Positions 45,556-54,907 of a stretch of 64,000 nt of DNA are shown here, in pieces (positions within the stretch are counted from its first letter, which is position 1; each line of letters starts with the position of its first letter). The DNA lies in contig JADLHA010000006.1 in NCBI GenBank assembly GCA_020848995.1, positions 1 through 64,000 on the forward strand, written 5' to 3'. The notes beneath the pieces are model-generated. The model ran no database searches. It had not been told where the DNA came from and saw only the letters and a list, made by a program, of their open reading frames with translations. Source of the DNA: Saprospiraceae bacterium. GTDB lineage: Bacteria; Bacteroidota; Bacteroidia; Chitinophagales; Saprospiraceae. The position numbers and the translations under genes were made by a program.

Positions 45556-48402
45556 ATGGACCGCATCGACCTGACACCCGATCTGGACTGGATCACCATT
45601 ACGGGGGCTGCTGAACACAACCTCAAGCACATTTCCTGCCGGATCCCCAGGGACGAGCTCGTGGTAATCACCGGCATTTCCGGCAGCGGCAAATCATCGC
45701 TCGCGTTTGACACCCTCTACGCCGAAGGCCAGCGCCGCTATATGGAGACGTTCTCGCATTATGCGCGGCAGTTCATCGGCAACATCGAGCGGCCTCAGGT
45801 GGAACGCATCGACGGCTTGAGCCCGGTCATCAGCATCGAACAGAAAACTACGGGTTGGAACCCCCGTTCTACCGTAGGCACCATCACCGAAGTGTACGAT
45901 CTGTTCCGGCTGCTGTTTGCACGCGCCGCCGACGCCTACTCCCACGTCACCGGAAAAAAGATGTTGCGCTATACGGAAGACCAGATGCTGGACTGGATCC
46001 GGAGGCAATTTGATGGACAGCAGGTCACGATGCTGGCACCTGTGGTTCGCTCGCGCAAAGGACATTACCGCGAACTATTCGACCAGATCAGGAAGCAGGG
46101 GTTTAGCAAAGTGCGCATCGACGGGGTAATCACCGACCTCAAACCGGGCCTTCAGGTCGACCGCTTCAAAATACACGACATCGAAGTGCTCATCGACCGC
46201 CTGCAGGTTGCTCCCGGACGCGAAGATCGATTGCAGTACAGCCTGCAAACAGCCCTGAAAATGGGCCAGGACGTCGTGTTCATCCTGCTTACCGGGGAAA
46301 ACAAATTGTACCCCTTTAGCAAGCGGCTGATGGACCCCGAAACGGGCATGTCATACGACGAGCCATCTCCGAACACCTTTTCCTTCAACTCGCCTTACGG
46401 CGCCTGCCCCGACTGCAAGGGCATCGGATCCATATACGAAGTTGACCTTCATCAGGTCATTCCCGACGACTCCAAATCCATTGCCAACGGGGGGATCGTT
46501 CCTCTTGGAGAACAGCGCGAGAATTACCTCTTCCGGCAATTGCGACAGATTGCCGAACGCCATAAGTTCAGTTTGTCAGCGCCCGTATCCAAAATTCCGC
46601 GTCGGGCCCTGGACACCATACTGCAGGGAGGCGACGACAGCTATCCCAATCCAAATCCAAATGGCTGGTTTGAAGACAGCCACCACATTGCTCAGGAAGG
46701 ACTTGTCAACATGCTCAAGCGGTGGTATCGCGACACCGGTTCCGAGAAAGTTCGCCGCTTCGCGGAAGACTTTATGATCATTGCCAACTGTCCCTCCTGT
46801 GGGGGATCCCGCCTGCGCAGGGAAAGTCTGTTCTTTAAAATTGCAGGCAAGAACATCTCCGAACTGGCAAGCATGGACATTCAGGATCTCGCTGAATGGC
46901 TCCAGGACATTGAATTGCAACTGAGCGATAAACAGCGCGCCATTGGACGCGACATCCTGAAAGAGATCCGTGCGCGCGTGGGCTTTCTGCAGTACGTCGG
47001 CCTGGATTACCTGAGCCTGAACCGAACGGCCGTTAGTTTGTCGGGTGGTGAATCTCAACGCACCCGGCTGGCCACCCAGATCGGTTCGCAACTCACCGGC
47101 ATTACGTACATCCTCGACGAGCCCTCCATCGGCCTCCATCCAAGAGACAATCACCGGCTCATCCGGTCGCTGCGCGAGCTGTCAGGCATCGGCAACACGG
47201 TTATTGTCGTCGAGCACGACAAGGAGATCATGCTGGCGTCGGATTACATCATCGACCTGGGCCCCGGTGCCGGCGTACACGGCGGCCATATCGTAGGAGA
47301 GGGCAAACCGGATGACTTCGTACTCAGTTCGTCGCTCACCGCCGAATACCTCTCTGGTAAACGCAACATCGACATTCCCAAACGGAGGCGCACCGGCAAC
47401 GGTCATTACCTCGTGCTGCTCGGTGCCCGCGGAAACAACCTCCAGAACCTGAGCATCAAATTTCCACTCGGCACCTTTATGTGCATCACCGGGGTTTCGG
47501 GCAGTGGCAAATCAAGCCTCATCAACGAAACGCTGTATCCCGTTCTGCGCGAACACTTTTACAACAGCCTGCAGCGCGCCCTTCCTTACGATTCAATGGA
47601 AGGGCTCGAGTACCTCGACAAAGTCATCGAAATCGACCAGGAACCCATCGGCCGCACGCCCCGCTCCAATCCGGCAACCTACACCGGTTTGTTTACCGAA
47701 ATCCGCAACCTTTTCGCGGAGTTGCCGGATGCAAAGATCCGGGCCTACAAACCAGGGCGCTTTTCCTTTAATGTAAAAGGAGGCAGGTGTGAAACCTGCG
47801 AAGGCGCCGGTCTCAAAGTCATCGAGATGAATTTTCTTCCCGATGTACACGTGCACTGCGAAACGTGCAACGGCAAACGCTACAACCGCGAAACCCTCGA
47901 AATCCTTTATAAGGGAAAATCCATCGGCGATGTGCTCGACATGACCGTGGAAGACGCAACGTCCTTTTTCGAAAACGTTCCGAAGATCTACCGCAAACTC
48001 AAAACTCTGATGGATGTTGGCCTTGGATACATCACCCTGGGCCAGCAGGCCACGACGCTCTCAGGAGGTGAAGCCCAGCGCGTAAAACTCGCCGAAGAAC
48101 TTTCGAAAAAAGATACGGGACAAACGCTGTACATCCTCGACGAACCGACAACCGGATTGCATTTTGAGGACATCCGACAGCTCATCGATGTCCTTCAAAA
48201 GCTGGTCGACCGCGGAAACACCGTCATGGTGATCGAACACAACCTCGACGTGGTCAAAGTTGCTGACGTCATCCTCGACCTGGGTCCGGAGGGTGGAAAA
48301 AACGGTGGCCGCGTGGTCGCCTACGGTTCTCCCGAACGCGTAGCCGAAATGGCAGAATCTCACACGGGTAAATACTTGCGTGCAGAATTGGGACTCTCCT
48401 GA
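45556..48402 (+). CDS. uvrA: Excinuclease ABC subunit A
   Basis: DNA-damage sensor of nucleotide excision repair, an ABC-type dimer. 948 aa. Two nucleotide-binding domains, each with Walker A (GISGSGKSS near 36 and GVSGSGKSS near 650) and an ABC signature ([12 protein letters not shown] near 495, [15 protein letters not shown] near 835). Three zinc-finger Cys pairs are visible ([20 protein letters not shown] with CETCNGKR). It ends 7 nt before the convergent CHRD gene. The partner uvrB is 12 kb away. Confidence 0.97.
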   Translation: MDRIDLTPDLDWITITGAAEHNLKHISCRIPRDELVVITGISGSGKSSLAFDTLYAEGQRRYMETFSHYARQFIGNIERPQVERIDGLSPVISIEQKTTGWNPRSTVGTITEVYDLFRLLFARAADAYSHVTGKKMLRYTEDQMLDWIRRQFDGQQVTMLAPVVRSRKGHYRELFDQIRKQGFSKVRIDGVITDLKPGLQVDRFKIHDIEVLIDRLQVAPGREDRLQYSLQTALKMGQDVVFILLTGENKLYPFSKRLMDPETGMSYDEPSPNTFSFNSPYGACPDCKGIGSIYEVDLHQVIPDDSKSIANGGIVPLGEQRENYLFRQLRQIAERHKFSLSAPVSKIPRRALDTILQGGDDSYPNPNPNGWFEDSHHIAQEGLVNMLKRWYRDTGSEKVRRFAEDFMIIANCPSCGGSRLRRESLFFKIAGKNISELASMDIQDLAEWLQDIELQLSDKQRAIGRDILKEIRARVGFLQYVGLDYLSLNRTAVSLSGGESQRTRLATQIGSQLTGITYILDEPSIGLHPRDNHRLIRSLRELSGIGNTVIVVEHDKEIMLASDYIIDLGPGAGVHGGHIVGEGKPDDFVLSSSLTAEYLSGKRNIDIPKRRRTGNGHYLVLLGARGNNLQNLSIKFPLGTFMCITGVSGSGKSSLINETLYPVLREHFYNSLQRALPYDSMEGLEYLDKVIEIDQEPIGRTPRSNPATYTGLFTEIRNLFAELPDAKIRAYKPGRFSFNVKGGRCETCEGAGLKVIEMNFLPDVHVHCETCNGKRYNRETLEILYKGKSIGDVLDMTVEDATSFFENVPKIYRKLKTLMDVGLGYITLGQQATTLSGGEAQRVKLAEELSKKDTGQTLYILDEPTTGLHFEDIRQLIDVLQKLVDRGNTVMVIEHNLDVVKVADVILDLGPEGGKNGGRVVAYGSPERVAEMAESHTGKYLRAELGLS

Positions 48403-48409
48403 AAGTCCT

Positions 48410-50200
48410 TTAGGATTTAATAAATTTCCTGGTGAGTTCCCCTCCCTCTGAATCCATGATCTTAACGACGAAGAGTCCGGGAGCAAGATCTGCGACCGGT
48501 TTGATGAGCGTACCGGAACCAGGCATCAGGTCAACCGGCTCGGACAACCAAATCCTCCCGTGAAGGTCGCTCACCTCGAGACGGCCTTTCAAGGCCTGTT
48601 CCACATCCCATTTCAATTGCAGGCAATCGCCGTCAGAAACAGACACCCAAAACTGCGATTTGAGGGATGCTTCGCCCGTTGCAGTATTGATGGCACAGGA
48701 TAACGACTGTCTAACTTGACCACGGATCTCACCGGATGGGTTGGCTGCGGTATGTACGTTGATGAATGCATTGTCGTTGCGCAAGTCGTTTGCCAAAGAG
48801 GCATCGATGTCCACTACCCCAGTGGAATATGGATTGGGCAACTCGAGGGCCTCGCGCTTGCTGCCGGGACTTCCAAACGCTCCGGCATTTAGAAAGGTGG
48901 TAAGGGCATCGCCGTTGAGGTCCAGCGTGTGCAAAGCGTACTCCATCTCGGTTCCCGCCTTGTTGACGCAAATGTAAGCGGCACCATAAGCAGGAACGGT
49001 CCTTTTAGGTACCTCCTGGTCCCCGCAAAGGTCAAAAGCAAAAGGGTGCATGAGGTTGCAGGTGATCTGCGCGCGGATCTCACCTGCCGGATTCGCAGCC
49101 GTAGCCACATTGAAATACAGTCCGTCGTTCAGAAAGGCCGTTCTGTCATCGGGAGTCAGCAACAGCGCCCCAGAGTAGATTCCCGGGTATGACGTCTCAT
49201 TCAGCAAGCCCACAGGAGGGCCTGTCATGCCACGAACACCCGTATGGATGCTCGCCGAAACGGGCGACTGCACATCGCTGATCAGGACGTAGTAGAGGCT
49301 GTCGTTTTGAGGATAGCCGAGGACGGCATAACCATACCCTCGGGCATTGGTCACCACCGGGGGAATCACCTCGCCACCCTCGGCCGCGCCATGCCCGTTG
49401 AATAGAGGTGGCAGAATGAGTTGACCGCGAATCTCGCCGTCGGGATGGGCCTCGGTCGAAATTTGCGCGTACACCCCGGTATCGAACGCGGCAAACAAAA
49501 CCTCGATGACCGTTAGCTGATCGACCACCTCTCCTTCCATTTCGGGTCCTGTGCCGAGAACGGCCAACACCGGACCATTGCTATTGGCAGCGCCACGGTG
49601 CAACGTGAGTTCTTTAATCGGACTGGAGAGTGCCACAGGCACGACGCTGAATTCCATCCGGGTGAGGTTTGGCGAAAACCGGAACGCACCCAGGGCGATA
49701 CCCGTGCTGTCAACCGGAGGATTTACATTTTCACCCGCCAGCAAAGCAGGCATGACGTATTCAGCACGCCAGTCGAGTTGCCCCCTCATTTCTCCATTAA
49801 TGTGAAAACTGCTCCGGACGTTGAGGTAGAGGTTTCCGCTGGTGGCCAGTTCGACGAACAGGGCCGGGGTGGGAATGCGGGCAACGATGCGATTGCCCTT
49901 TACGTAATCGTTGAGGTTGAGAAATACGGGACCGTTGACCATGCGGTCGCCCGCGTGAATGCCACATCCGGTCAGGTTTCCCGTGATGTTCGCGAACACG
50001 CCATGGATCTCGAGCATCTGGAAATCGTCCGATACAGTAAAAGTCACGAGGCCGCTTGCATCCGTCCGTACCACAGGCACATGATTTGCTCCGTTGAGTT
50101 CCGCGACAAACAGCAACCGGCCCTGTTGTGCAGACATCGACGGGAGGTACATCAGAAAAATGATGGCCAAACGGCAAAGTGCAGACTTCAATTTCATCAT
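48410..50200 (-). CDS. Secreted CHRD-domain protein with type IX sorting signal
   Basis: 596 aa from the ATG at 50200. A signal peptide (AIIFLMYLPSMSAQQ) is followed by four CHRD-like units of about 110-120 residues. Each ends in a variant of HPDGEIRGQL or NPAGEIRAQI. The last 80 residues form a type IX secretion C-terminal domain (LEVSDLHGRIW ... GLFVVKIMDSEGGELTRKF). Hence it is exported by the T9SS and probably anchored on or released from the surface. CHRD domains are structural; the function is unknown. A TAAATTTTG word, one base longer than consensus, precedes the start. Confidence 0.88.
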   Translation of the reverse strand: MMKLKSALCRLAIIFLMYLPSMSAQQGRLLFVAELNGANHVPVVRTDASGLVTFTVSDDFQMLEIHGVFANITGNLTGCGIHAGDRMVNGPVFLNLNDYVKGNRIVARIPTPALFVELATSGNLYLNVRSSFHINGEMRGQLDWRAEYVMPALLAGENVNPPVDSTGIALGAFRFSPNLTRMEFSVVPVALSSPIKELTLHRGAANSNGPVLAVLGTGPEMEGEVVDQLTVIEVLFAAFDTGVYAQISTEAHPDGEIRGQLILPPLFNGHGAAEGGEVIPPVVTNARGYGYAVLGYPQNDSLYYVLISDVQSPVSASIHTGVRGMTGPPVGLLNETSYPGIYSGALLLTPDDRTAFLNDGLYFNVATAANPAGEIRAQITCNLMHPFAFDLCGDQEVPKRTVPAYGAAYICVNKAGTEMEYALHTLDLNGDALTTFLNAGAFGSPGSKREALELPNPYSTGVVDIDASLANDLRNDNAFINVHTAANPSGEIRGQVRQSLSCAINTATGEASLKSQFWVSVSDGDCLQLKWDVEQALKGRLEVSDLHGRIWLSEPVDLMPGSGTLIKPVADLAPGLFVVKIMDSEGGELTRKFIKS

Positions 50201-50328
50201 CGCCAAAATTTAGGTGAACAGAAGCATTTTGCCGAACCGAGATGCCAGCAAATAACTCCTTTAGAGATAACGCATGGATTGATCAGAAGTTCCTGTAAAT
50301 AACAGCAAAAGGGTTCACGAAAAGCCGT

Positions 50329-51276
50329 TCAGAGCAGAGAGTGTACCGCCCGAACGACAGAGTGAACATCCAACTCGTATGCCTCAAGCAATTCGAGGGG
50401 TTTTCCCGATTCGCCAAAGCGGTCCTTTACCGCTACGTAAGCCTGCTGGCAAGGGTATTTCTGAACCAATACCTGGGCAATCGAATCGCCAAGTCCGCCA
50501 TTGCGCTGATGCTCCTCGCAACTCACGATCCTTCTCGTTTTCATGGCAGAGCTGAGCAGCGCCTCTTCGTCGAGCGGTTTGATTGTGTGGAAGTTGATGC
50601 ATTCACAATCGATGCCCTCCTTTTCCAGGATCCGGGCAGCCTCCAAGGCGATCCAAACCATGTGACCCGTGGCGGCAAGGCTTATATCCCGCCCTTGTTT
50701 CAGCACTTGTGCCTTTCCAAGTTCAAATGGAAGCTCCGAAAGGAATACCGGCCAGTCCGGTCGCCCGAAACGCAAGTAAACCGGACCCTCATGCCTGGCA
50801 ATGGCTTGCACCGCCTGCCTCGTTTGCGCAGCATCTCCGGGGACGACCACCGTCATGCCGGGCAACATCTTCATGAGGCCAATGTCTTCGAGGATCTGGT
50901 GCGTAGCACCGTCTTCCCCCAGGGTAAGCCCGGCATGTGAGGCACAAATTTTCACGTTTTTGCCGGAATAGGCAATCGATTGGCGGATCTGGTCGTAAAC
51001 CCTTCCCGTACTGAAATTGGCAAAGGTTCCGGTAAACGGGATTTTCCCATGGGTGGCCATCCCTGCGGCCATACCCATCATGTTGGCTTCTGCAATGCCC
51101 ACCTGAAAAAACCGCTCCGGATATTGCCTGGCAAAGGCATCCATTTTGAGCGACCCGGTCAGGTCGGCACAAAGTGCTACAACCCGCTCGTCCGTTGTAG
51201 CCGCCTGCAGCAGGCCGGCCCCAAAACCATTGCGCGTCGCCTCCTTCCCGGTTGGCTGGTACCTATCCCATGACAT
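50329..51276 (-). CDS. Transketolase, C-terminal subunit
   Basis: Pyrimidine-binding and C-terminal domains of a split transketolase. 315 aa from the ATG at 51276. ADLTGSLKMDAF, VGIAEANMMGMAAGMA (with the catalytic-site Glu that activates thiamine diphosphate) and TLGEDGATHQILED are the family blocks. SCEEHQRNGGLGDS lies near the C-terminus. The N-terminal partner is at 30666-31505 on the opposite strand. Both halves carry their own near-leaderless promoter, so balanced expression is set separately. Confidence 0.92.
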   Translation of the reverse strand: MSWDRYQPTGKEATRNGFGAGLLQAATTDERVVALCADLTGSLKMDAFARQYPERFFQVGIAEANMMGMAAGMATHGKIPFTGTFANFSTGRVYDQIRQSIAYSGKNVKICASHAGLTLGEDGATHQILEDIGLMKMLPGMTVVVPGDAAQTRQAVQAIARHEGPVYLRFGRPDWPVFLSELPFELGKAQVLKQGRDISLAATGHMVWIALEAARILEKEGIDCECINFHTIKPLDEEALLSSAMKTRRIVSCEEHQRNGGLGDSIAQVLVQKYPCQQAYVAVKDRFGESGKPLELLEAYELDVHSVVRAVHSLL

Positions 51277-51280
51277 ATCG

Positions 51281-51288
51281 CAAAGATA
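51281..51288 (-). promoter_or_regulatory. -7 box (TATCTTTG), near-leaderless transketolase C-half
   Basis: Exact TAnnTTTG match on the minus strand, ending 4 nt before the ATG at 51276. It is the same octamer as in the CRISPR repeat. Confidence 0.55.
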
Positions 51289-51491
51289 AACGGCACCTCC
51301 TTACTCAAACCATTACATCCTCAAATTCAAGAACCGGACGGTAAATCCGGATACGCGCATCCCTGCAATTCCAGAGAAGGGCATGATTCCTCCTTGCCCA
51401 ACGCCCCAAACAACCACTTCATGAGCACTCCGGCACAAGAAAATAATATTCAGCCTTACAACGTTTGCAGAGATTTGACCGCGAGAGGCTC

Positions 51492-51499
51492 TATTTTTG
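51492..51499 (+). promoter_or_regulatory. -7 box (TATTTTTG) before the antiporter
   Basis: Exact TAnnTTTG match, 53 nt before the antiporter ATG. TTTG words lie 14 and 24 nt upstream, neither at the ideal spacing. Confidence 0.45.
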
Positions 51500-51552
51500 C
51501 CGGCACTGTTGTCCGCCCACTTCCCTGGAGCGGGGGTAGCAGAATGTAAACT

Positions 51553-52794
51553 ATGGAAACTCCAGTTATCCTCATCGCCATCGGCCTGTTCATCTTCTTT
51601 GGCCATTACCTCAGCGGACTCTTTGAGCGCAAGGGCGTACCCGATGTGTTGGGTCTGATGCTCATTGGGATCCTAATGGGGCCGATATTTCGCGTCGTCA
51701 ATCCTGACAATTTTGGCACTTTTGGATCACTGTTCAGCAACCTCGTCCTGATCTTTATCCTGTTTGAAAGCGGCACCGAGTTGCGCATCTCCGAATTGAA
51801 ATCTTCTTTTCGGGATTCCGCAGCCATCACGACGATTGGGTTTGTCATCACTTCCCTTGCAACTTCTATACTTTGCATTTTGATTTTCAAGCTGCATTGG
51901 CTGAGTTGCCTGTTTGTTGGGACTGCTCTTGGAGGTACGTCTTCTGCGGTCGTTGTTGGACTGGTTCGAAAAATATCCATCCGGCCAAAAACTTCCACCA
52001 CCCTGATTGTGGAGTCAGCCGAATCGGATGTGTTTACACTGGCCATTCCGCTGAGCATTATGGGGCTGATGCTGACGGGAACCATCGACGCCAAAACGGT
52101 CATCTCCCAATTCATTTCGGCCCTGGTACTCGCCCTTCTCATAGGCGTGGGAGGAGCATTTGTGTGGTCTTACATCATCAACAAAATCCCTACACTAAAG
52201 TCTACTAAATTTTCGACGCCAGCCTTTCTCTTTCTTTTGTACGGCTTCGCGGAATATCTGCATTTCAGTGGTCCCCTCACCGCTCTTTCCTTTGGAATTG
52301 CCATTGGAAACCTGGAATTCCTCGAACCCAAACTGCTCAGCACCATCATCCCAAACCAACGCATCGTCCTTCCTGCAGAAGAAAAGGATTTCTTCTCTCA
52401 AATCGTCTTTTTGCTGCGAACCTTCTTTTTCGTCTTCATTGGCGTAAGCATACGGATGGATCGCATGGACTGGTTGCTCTGGGGCGCCCTGATCACCTTT
52501 ATCCTCTTCGTCCTGCGCGCCTTTACCGTCAGATGGGTGATCTCATCCAGGGTCCCCGTACTCGATCGCGCCGTCATGGCTACCATGATCCCAAAGGGTC
52601 TGGGTGCTGCCGTCATCGCGACCCTTCCGCTTCAGGAGGGCCATGCCGACGGAGCCATCATTCAGTCCATCTGTTTTTCCGTCATTCTGTTCAGTACGCT
52701 CTTTTGCGTCATCCTCTTTTTCCTCATCCGCAATGGAATTTCCCTTCCCATTTATAACGCTTTGTACCGCGTTGAGGTTAAAGGGAACCAATGA
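51553..52794 (+). CDS. Cation:proton antiporter (CPA2/Kef-type, membrane part)
   Basis: 413 aa with about 12 membrane helices, starting METPVILIAIGLFIFFGHYL. GVPDVLGLMLIGILMGP is the usual helix-2 block of Na+(K+)/H+ exchangers. FESGTELRISEL matches the LFxxGLE-like ion site region, and ESAESDVFTLAI carries acidic residues in a membrane helix (an ESxxxD-type ion-binding motif). No RCK/TrkA domain is fused. It probably exports Na+ or K+ in exchange for protons. The baeRF gene follows 67 nt later on the same strand. Confidence 0.87.
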   Translation: METPVILIAIGLFIFFGHYLSGLFERKGVPDVLGLMLIGILMGPIFRVVNPDNFGTFGSLFSNLVLIFILFESGTELRISELKSSFRDSAAITTIGFVITSLATSILCILIFKLHWLSCLFVGTALGGTSSAVVVGLVRKISIRPKTSTTLIVESAESDVFTLAIPLSIMGLMLTGTIDAKTVISQFISALVLALLIGVGGAFVWSYIINKIPTLKSTKFSTPAFLFLLYGFAEYLHFSGPLTALSFGIAIGNLEFLEPKLLSTIIPNQRIVLPAEEKDFFSQIVFLLRTFFFVFIGVSIRMDRMDWLLWGALITFILFVLRAFTVRWVISSRVPVLDRAVMATMIPKGLGAAVIATLPLQEGHADGAIIQSICFSVILFSTLFCVILFFLIRNGISLPIYNALYRVEVKGNQ

Positions 52795-52861
52795 TCCAAA
52801 TCTGTTGTTGATTGTAAGTAAGAGTTCCAATTCACCTTAATTATCTCAACTTTTTTTCACC

Positions 52862-53941
52862 ATGCAATTGATTTCATTGATCCAAAAATTATCTTCAGAT
52901 CATGGAGGTCCGTGTGTTAGCCTTTTCTTGAATACCCACCGCACACACCCGCAAAATCTGCAGGATTCCATACAACTCAAAAATCTCATTAGCGAAGCTA
53001 AAAACCGATTGCTCGAATCTTCGGATAAAAGATCTGTCAGCTCCCTTCTCGAAAAGCTCGATGGCGTTGCAAAACTCGTAGATGTCAACTACCTGCTCGA
53101 CAGTCTGCACATTTTTGCATCCAACGATGTGCTGGAAATCTATCGCAGCGTATGGCCCGTGAGTTCTGACGCAGTCGAAATTTCGGATCAGTTTGCCGTG
53201 AGGCATCTTCTGCAGGCATTAAACCGCACGGAAGATTATCTCGTGCTGGTACTTTCCCAGGGTGGCGTTTCACTTTACAACGCTACCAACGATCACATCC
53301 GTCAGGAGGTACGCAATGGCGATTTTCCCTTTTCCGAAAACCGGCATTACCTCACCTTCGGCGATAAGCGGAGCGACCCTAAGCAGATCGACGCCATGGT
53401 CAACGAATTCATCAACAAGGTCGACAAAGCCGTCGTGCAGGTGCACCGGGAGACCGGGTTGAGTTGCGCGGTGGTGGCAACTGATGAAATGTACTCCGCT
53501 CTGCTCCAGATGGCTGACCAACCGGGTATTTATCTCGGTCATGTGAAAATCAATTACAACCAAACCCAACCTCATGAAATCGTCGCTCAGACCTGGCAAC
53601 TTGTTCGCACGCTGCAACATGAGCGGCGTCAGAAAGCCATTGATGAAATTAAGCAGGCCGTAGCACAGGGTAAGGTATTGACCGACCTTACCGAAATTTT
53701 CCAGGCCGCCCTGGATGGAAGAGGAGACCTCCTTATCCTGAAAGAGGATTACAGGCAAGCTGCCAGAATTATTAACGAACGTTCGTTAGAAGTTTTAGCC
53801 GTTGCGAATACCCCAGGATCGGTTGACGACGTCGCAAGCCGGATTGCATGGAACATCGTTCGCCAGGGTGGCCGCGCACTGTTTACTTCGAATGACAGTT
53901 TGCTCGAGCTGGGACCGATCTGCCTTAAAACGCGTTACTGA
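52862..53941 (+). CDS. baeRF-family protein (release-factor-like domain)
   Basis: 359 aa, cytoplasmic, probably of the bacterial archaeo-eukaryotic release-factor (baeRF) group. An N-terminal strand VSLFLNTHRTHP, a central VLVLSQGGVSLY block and a C-terminal L7Ae-like half (SLEVLAVANTPGSVDDVASRIAWNIVRQGGRALF) fit the family. Relatives are proposed to act on stalled or idle ribosomes, which is not shown here. It follows the antiporter closely and may be cotranscribed. The assignment is by overall pattern, moderately secure. Confidence 0.65.
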   Translation: MQLISLIQKLSSDHGGPCVSLFLNTHRTHPQNLQDSIQLKNLISEAKNRLLESSDKRSVSSLLEKLDGVAKLVDVNYLLDSLHIFASNDVLEIYRSVWPVSSDAVEISDQFAVRHLLQALNRTEDYLVLVLSQGGVSLYNATNDHIRQEVRNGDFPFSENRHYLTFGDKRSDPKQIDAMVNEFINKVDKAVVQVHRETGLSCAVVATDEMYSALLQMADQPGIYLGHVKINYNQTQPHEIVAQTWQLVRTLQHERRQKAIDEIKQAVAQGKVLTDLTEIFQAALDGRGDLLILKEDYRQAARIINERSLEVLAVANTPGSVDDVASRIAWNIVRQGGRALFTSNDSLLELGPICLKTRY

Positions 53942-54061
53942 TCCGTTTTCAGTCAATACCTTATTTGCTGGCGCCGAATTGGAGATCCGTGTTTTATAAA
54001 ATTCAACGGATGAGCGCCCTGAATTGGTCCGTACGATGCTGAGGATCCTGTGTGTACAGGT

Positions 54062-54742
54062 TCAGTTGCGGATGGCCATCTGCACTGCAGCTTCTTCGAA
54101 TTGTTGCGGCTTCAGCCGGCAGTAATCGTTGTCCAGTTTGTCCAGGGTCTCTGTGTCATTGAAAAACTGCTGCAGGTAATAAGTTCCCTGGTATCCCTTT
54201 TCTTTCAGGTAAGCAGCCATCCGCTTGATGTAGGCTTCATCCATGAGTGATGAATGATAGGTCGTTCTCACCTCAAAACGCACGGATGGCGAGGCAATGA
54301 GGAGTTCCAGGCTCTTCTCGAAAGGATGGAAGAGGTCGGACTGGGTAATGGTGTAAAAGCGGTCCTCCAGGGCCTTAAAGTCAAGAGCTACGTAGTCGAC
54401 CAGCCCCTCACCGATCAGGCGGGCCAGCGCCTTGGGGTTTGAACCGTTGGTATCAATTTTCACAAGCATGTTGCGCTGACGGATCTCCCGGATGAAATCA
54501 TCGATGTGCGCATGCATCATGCATTCGCCGCCACTGAGTACTACGGCATCGAGCAGGTTGCGGCGTTTGTCGAGGAAAGCCAGCACCTCCTCAAATGACA
54601 TTTTGCCCTTGCCCCGGACAATGTCGACGTTATAACAATACCTGCATCGCATGTTGCACCCGGCAAACCATACGATGCAGGCTGTCTTGTCCGGATAATC
54701 CAGAAGGGTAAACGGAGTAATATGGTAAACCGGATTACTCAC
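54062..54742 (-). CDS. nrdG: Anaerobic ribonucleotide reductase activating protein (radical SAM)
   Basis: Generates the glycyl radical on NrdD using SAM and a 4Fe-4S cluster. 226 aa from the GTG at 54742 (reading MSNPVYHITPFTLLDYPDK). The cluster motif is C29, C33 and C36 (AGCNMRCRYC). LSGGECMM is the family's GGE block and KIDTNGSNP follows. The frame runs on to 54808, but that part is out-of-frame antisense of the 56-codon gene. The GTG overlaps the upstream small gene by 8 nt, indicating coupled translation. Confidence 0.92.
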   Translation of the reverse strand: MSNPVYHITPFTLLDYPDKTACIVWFAGCNMRCRYCYNVDIVRGKGKMSFEEVLAFLDKRRNLLDAVVLSGGECMMHAHIDDFIREIRQRNMLVKIDTNGSNPKALARLIGEGLVDYVALDFKALEDRFYTITQSDLFHPFEKSLELLIASPSVRFEVRTTYHSSLMDEAYIKRMAAYLKEKGYQGTYYLQQFFNDTETLDKLDNDYCRLKPQQFEEAAVQMAIRN

Positions 54743-54905
54743 ACTTCTGCTCCACAAAATGAAGGCGCTCACAATGCTCGCCCTTCTTTCCGATGTTGAA
54801 ACTTTCAACCGGGCGATGGTAACCCATTACGCGTGTAAACACCAGGCACTTGGTGCGCAGCTCCTCATGAATCTCGAGCAGTTGCTGTTGTTTTGTATTT
54901 TCCAT
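54735..54905 (-). CDS. Detached NrdD glycyl-radical domain (56 aa)
   Basis: Begins ATG at 54905 (MENTKQQQLLEI) and ends 8 nt inside nrdG. The middle reads TRVMGYHRPVESFNIGKKGE, which matches the C-terminal radical loop of class III NrdD (RVxGY, then FNxGKxxExxxR). The preceding nrdD gene lacks this motif and stops right after its zinc-binding CPHCDE block. The small protein probably supplies the radical glycine (G28) in trans. Only 2 nt separate it from the nrdD stop, in a different frame, so it is not a read-through product. It was too short for a routine gene list. Confidence 0.85.
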   Translation of the reverse strand: MENTKQQQLLEIHEELRTKCLVFTRVMGYHRPVESFNIGKKGEHCERLHFVEQKCE

Positions 54906-54907
54906 AG

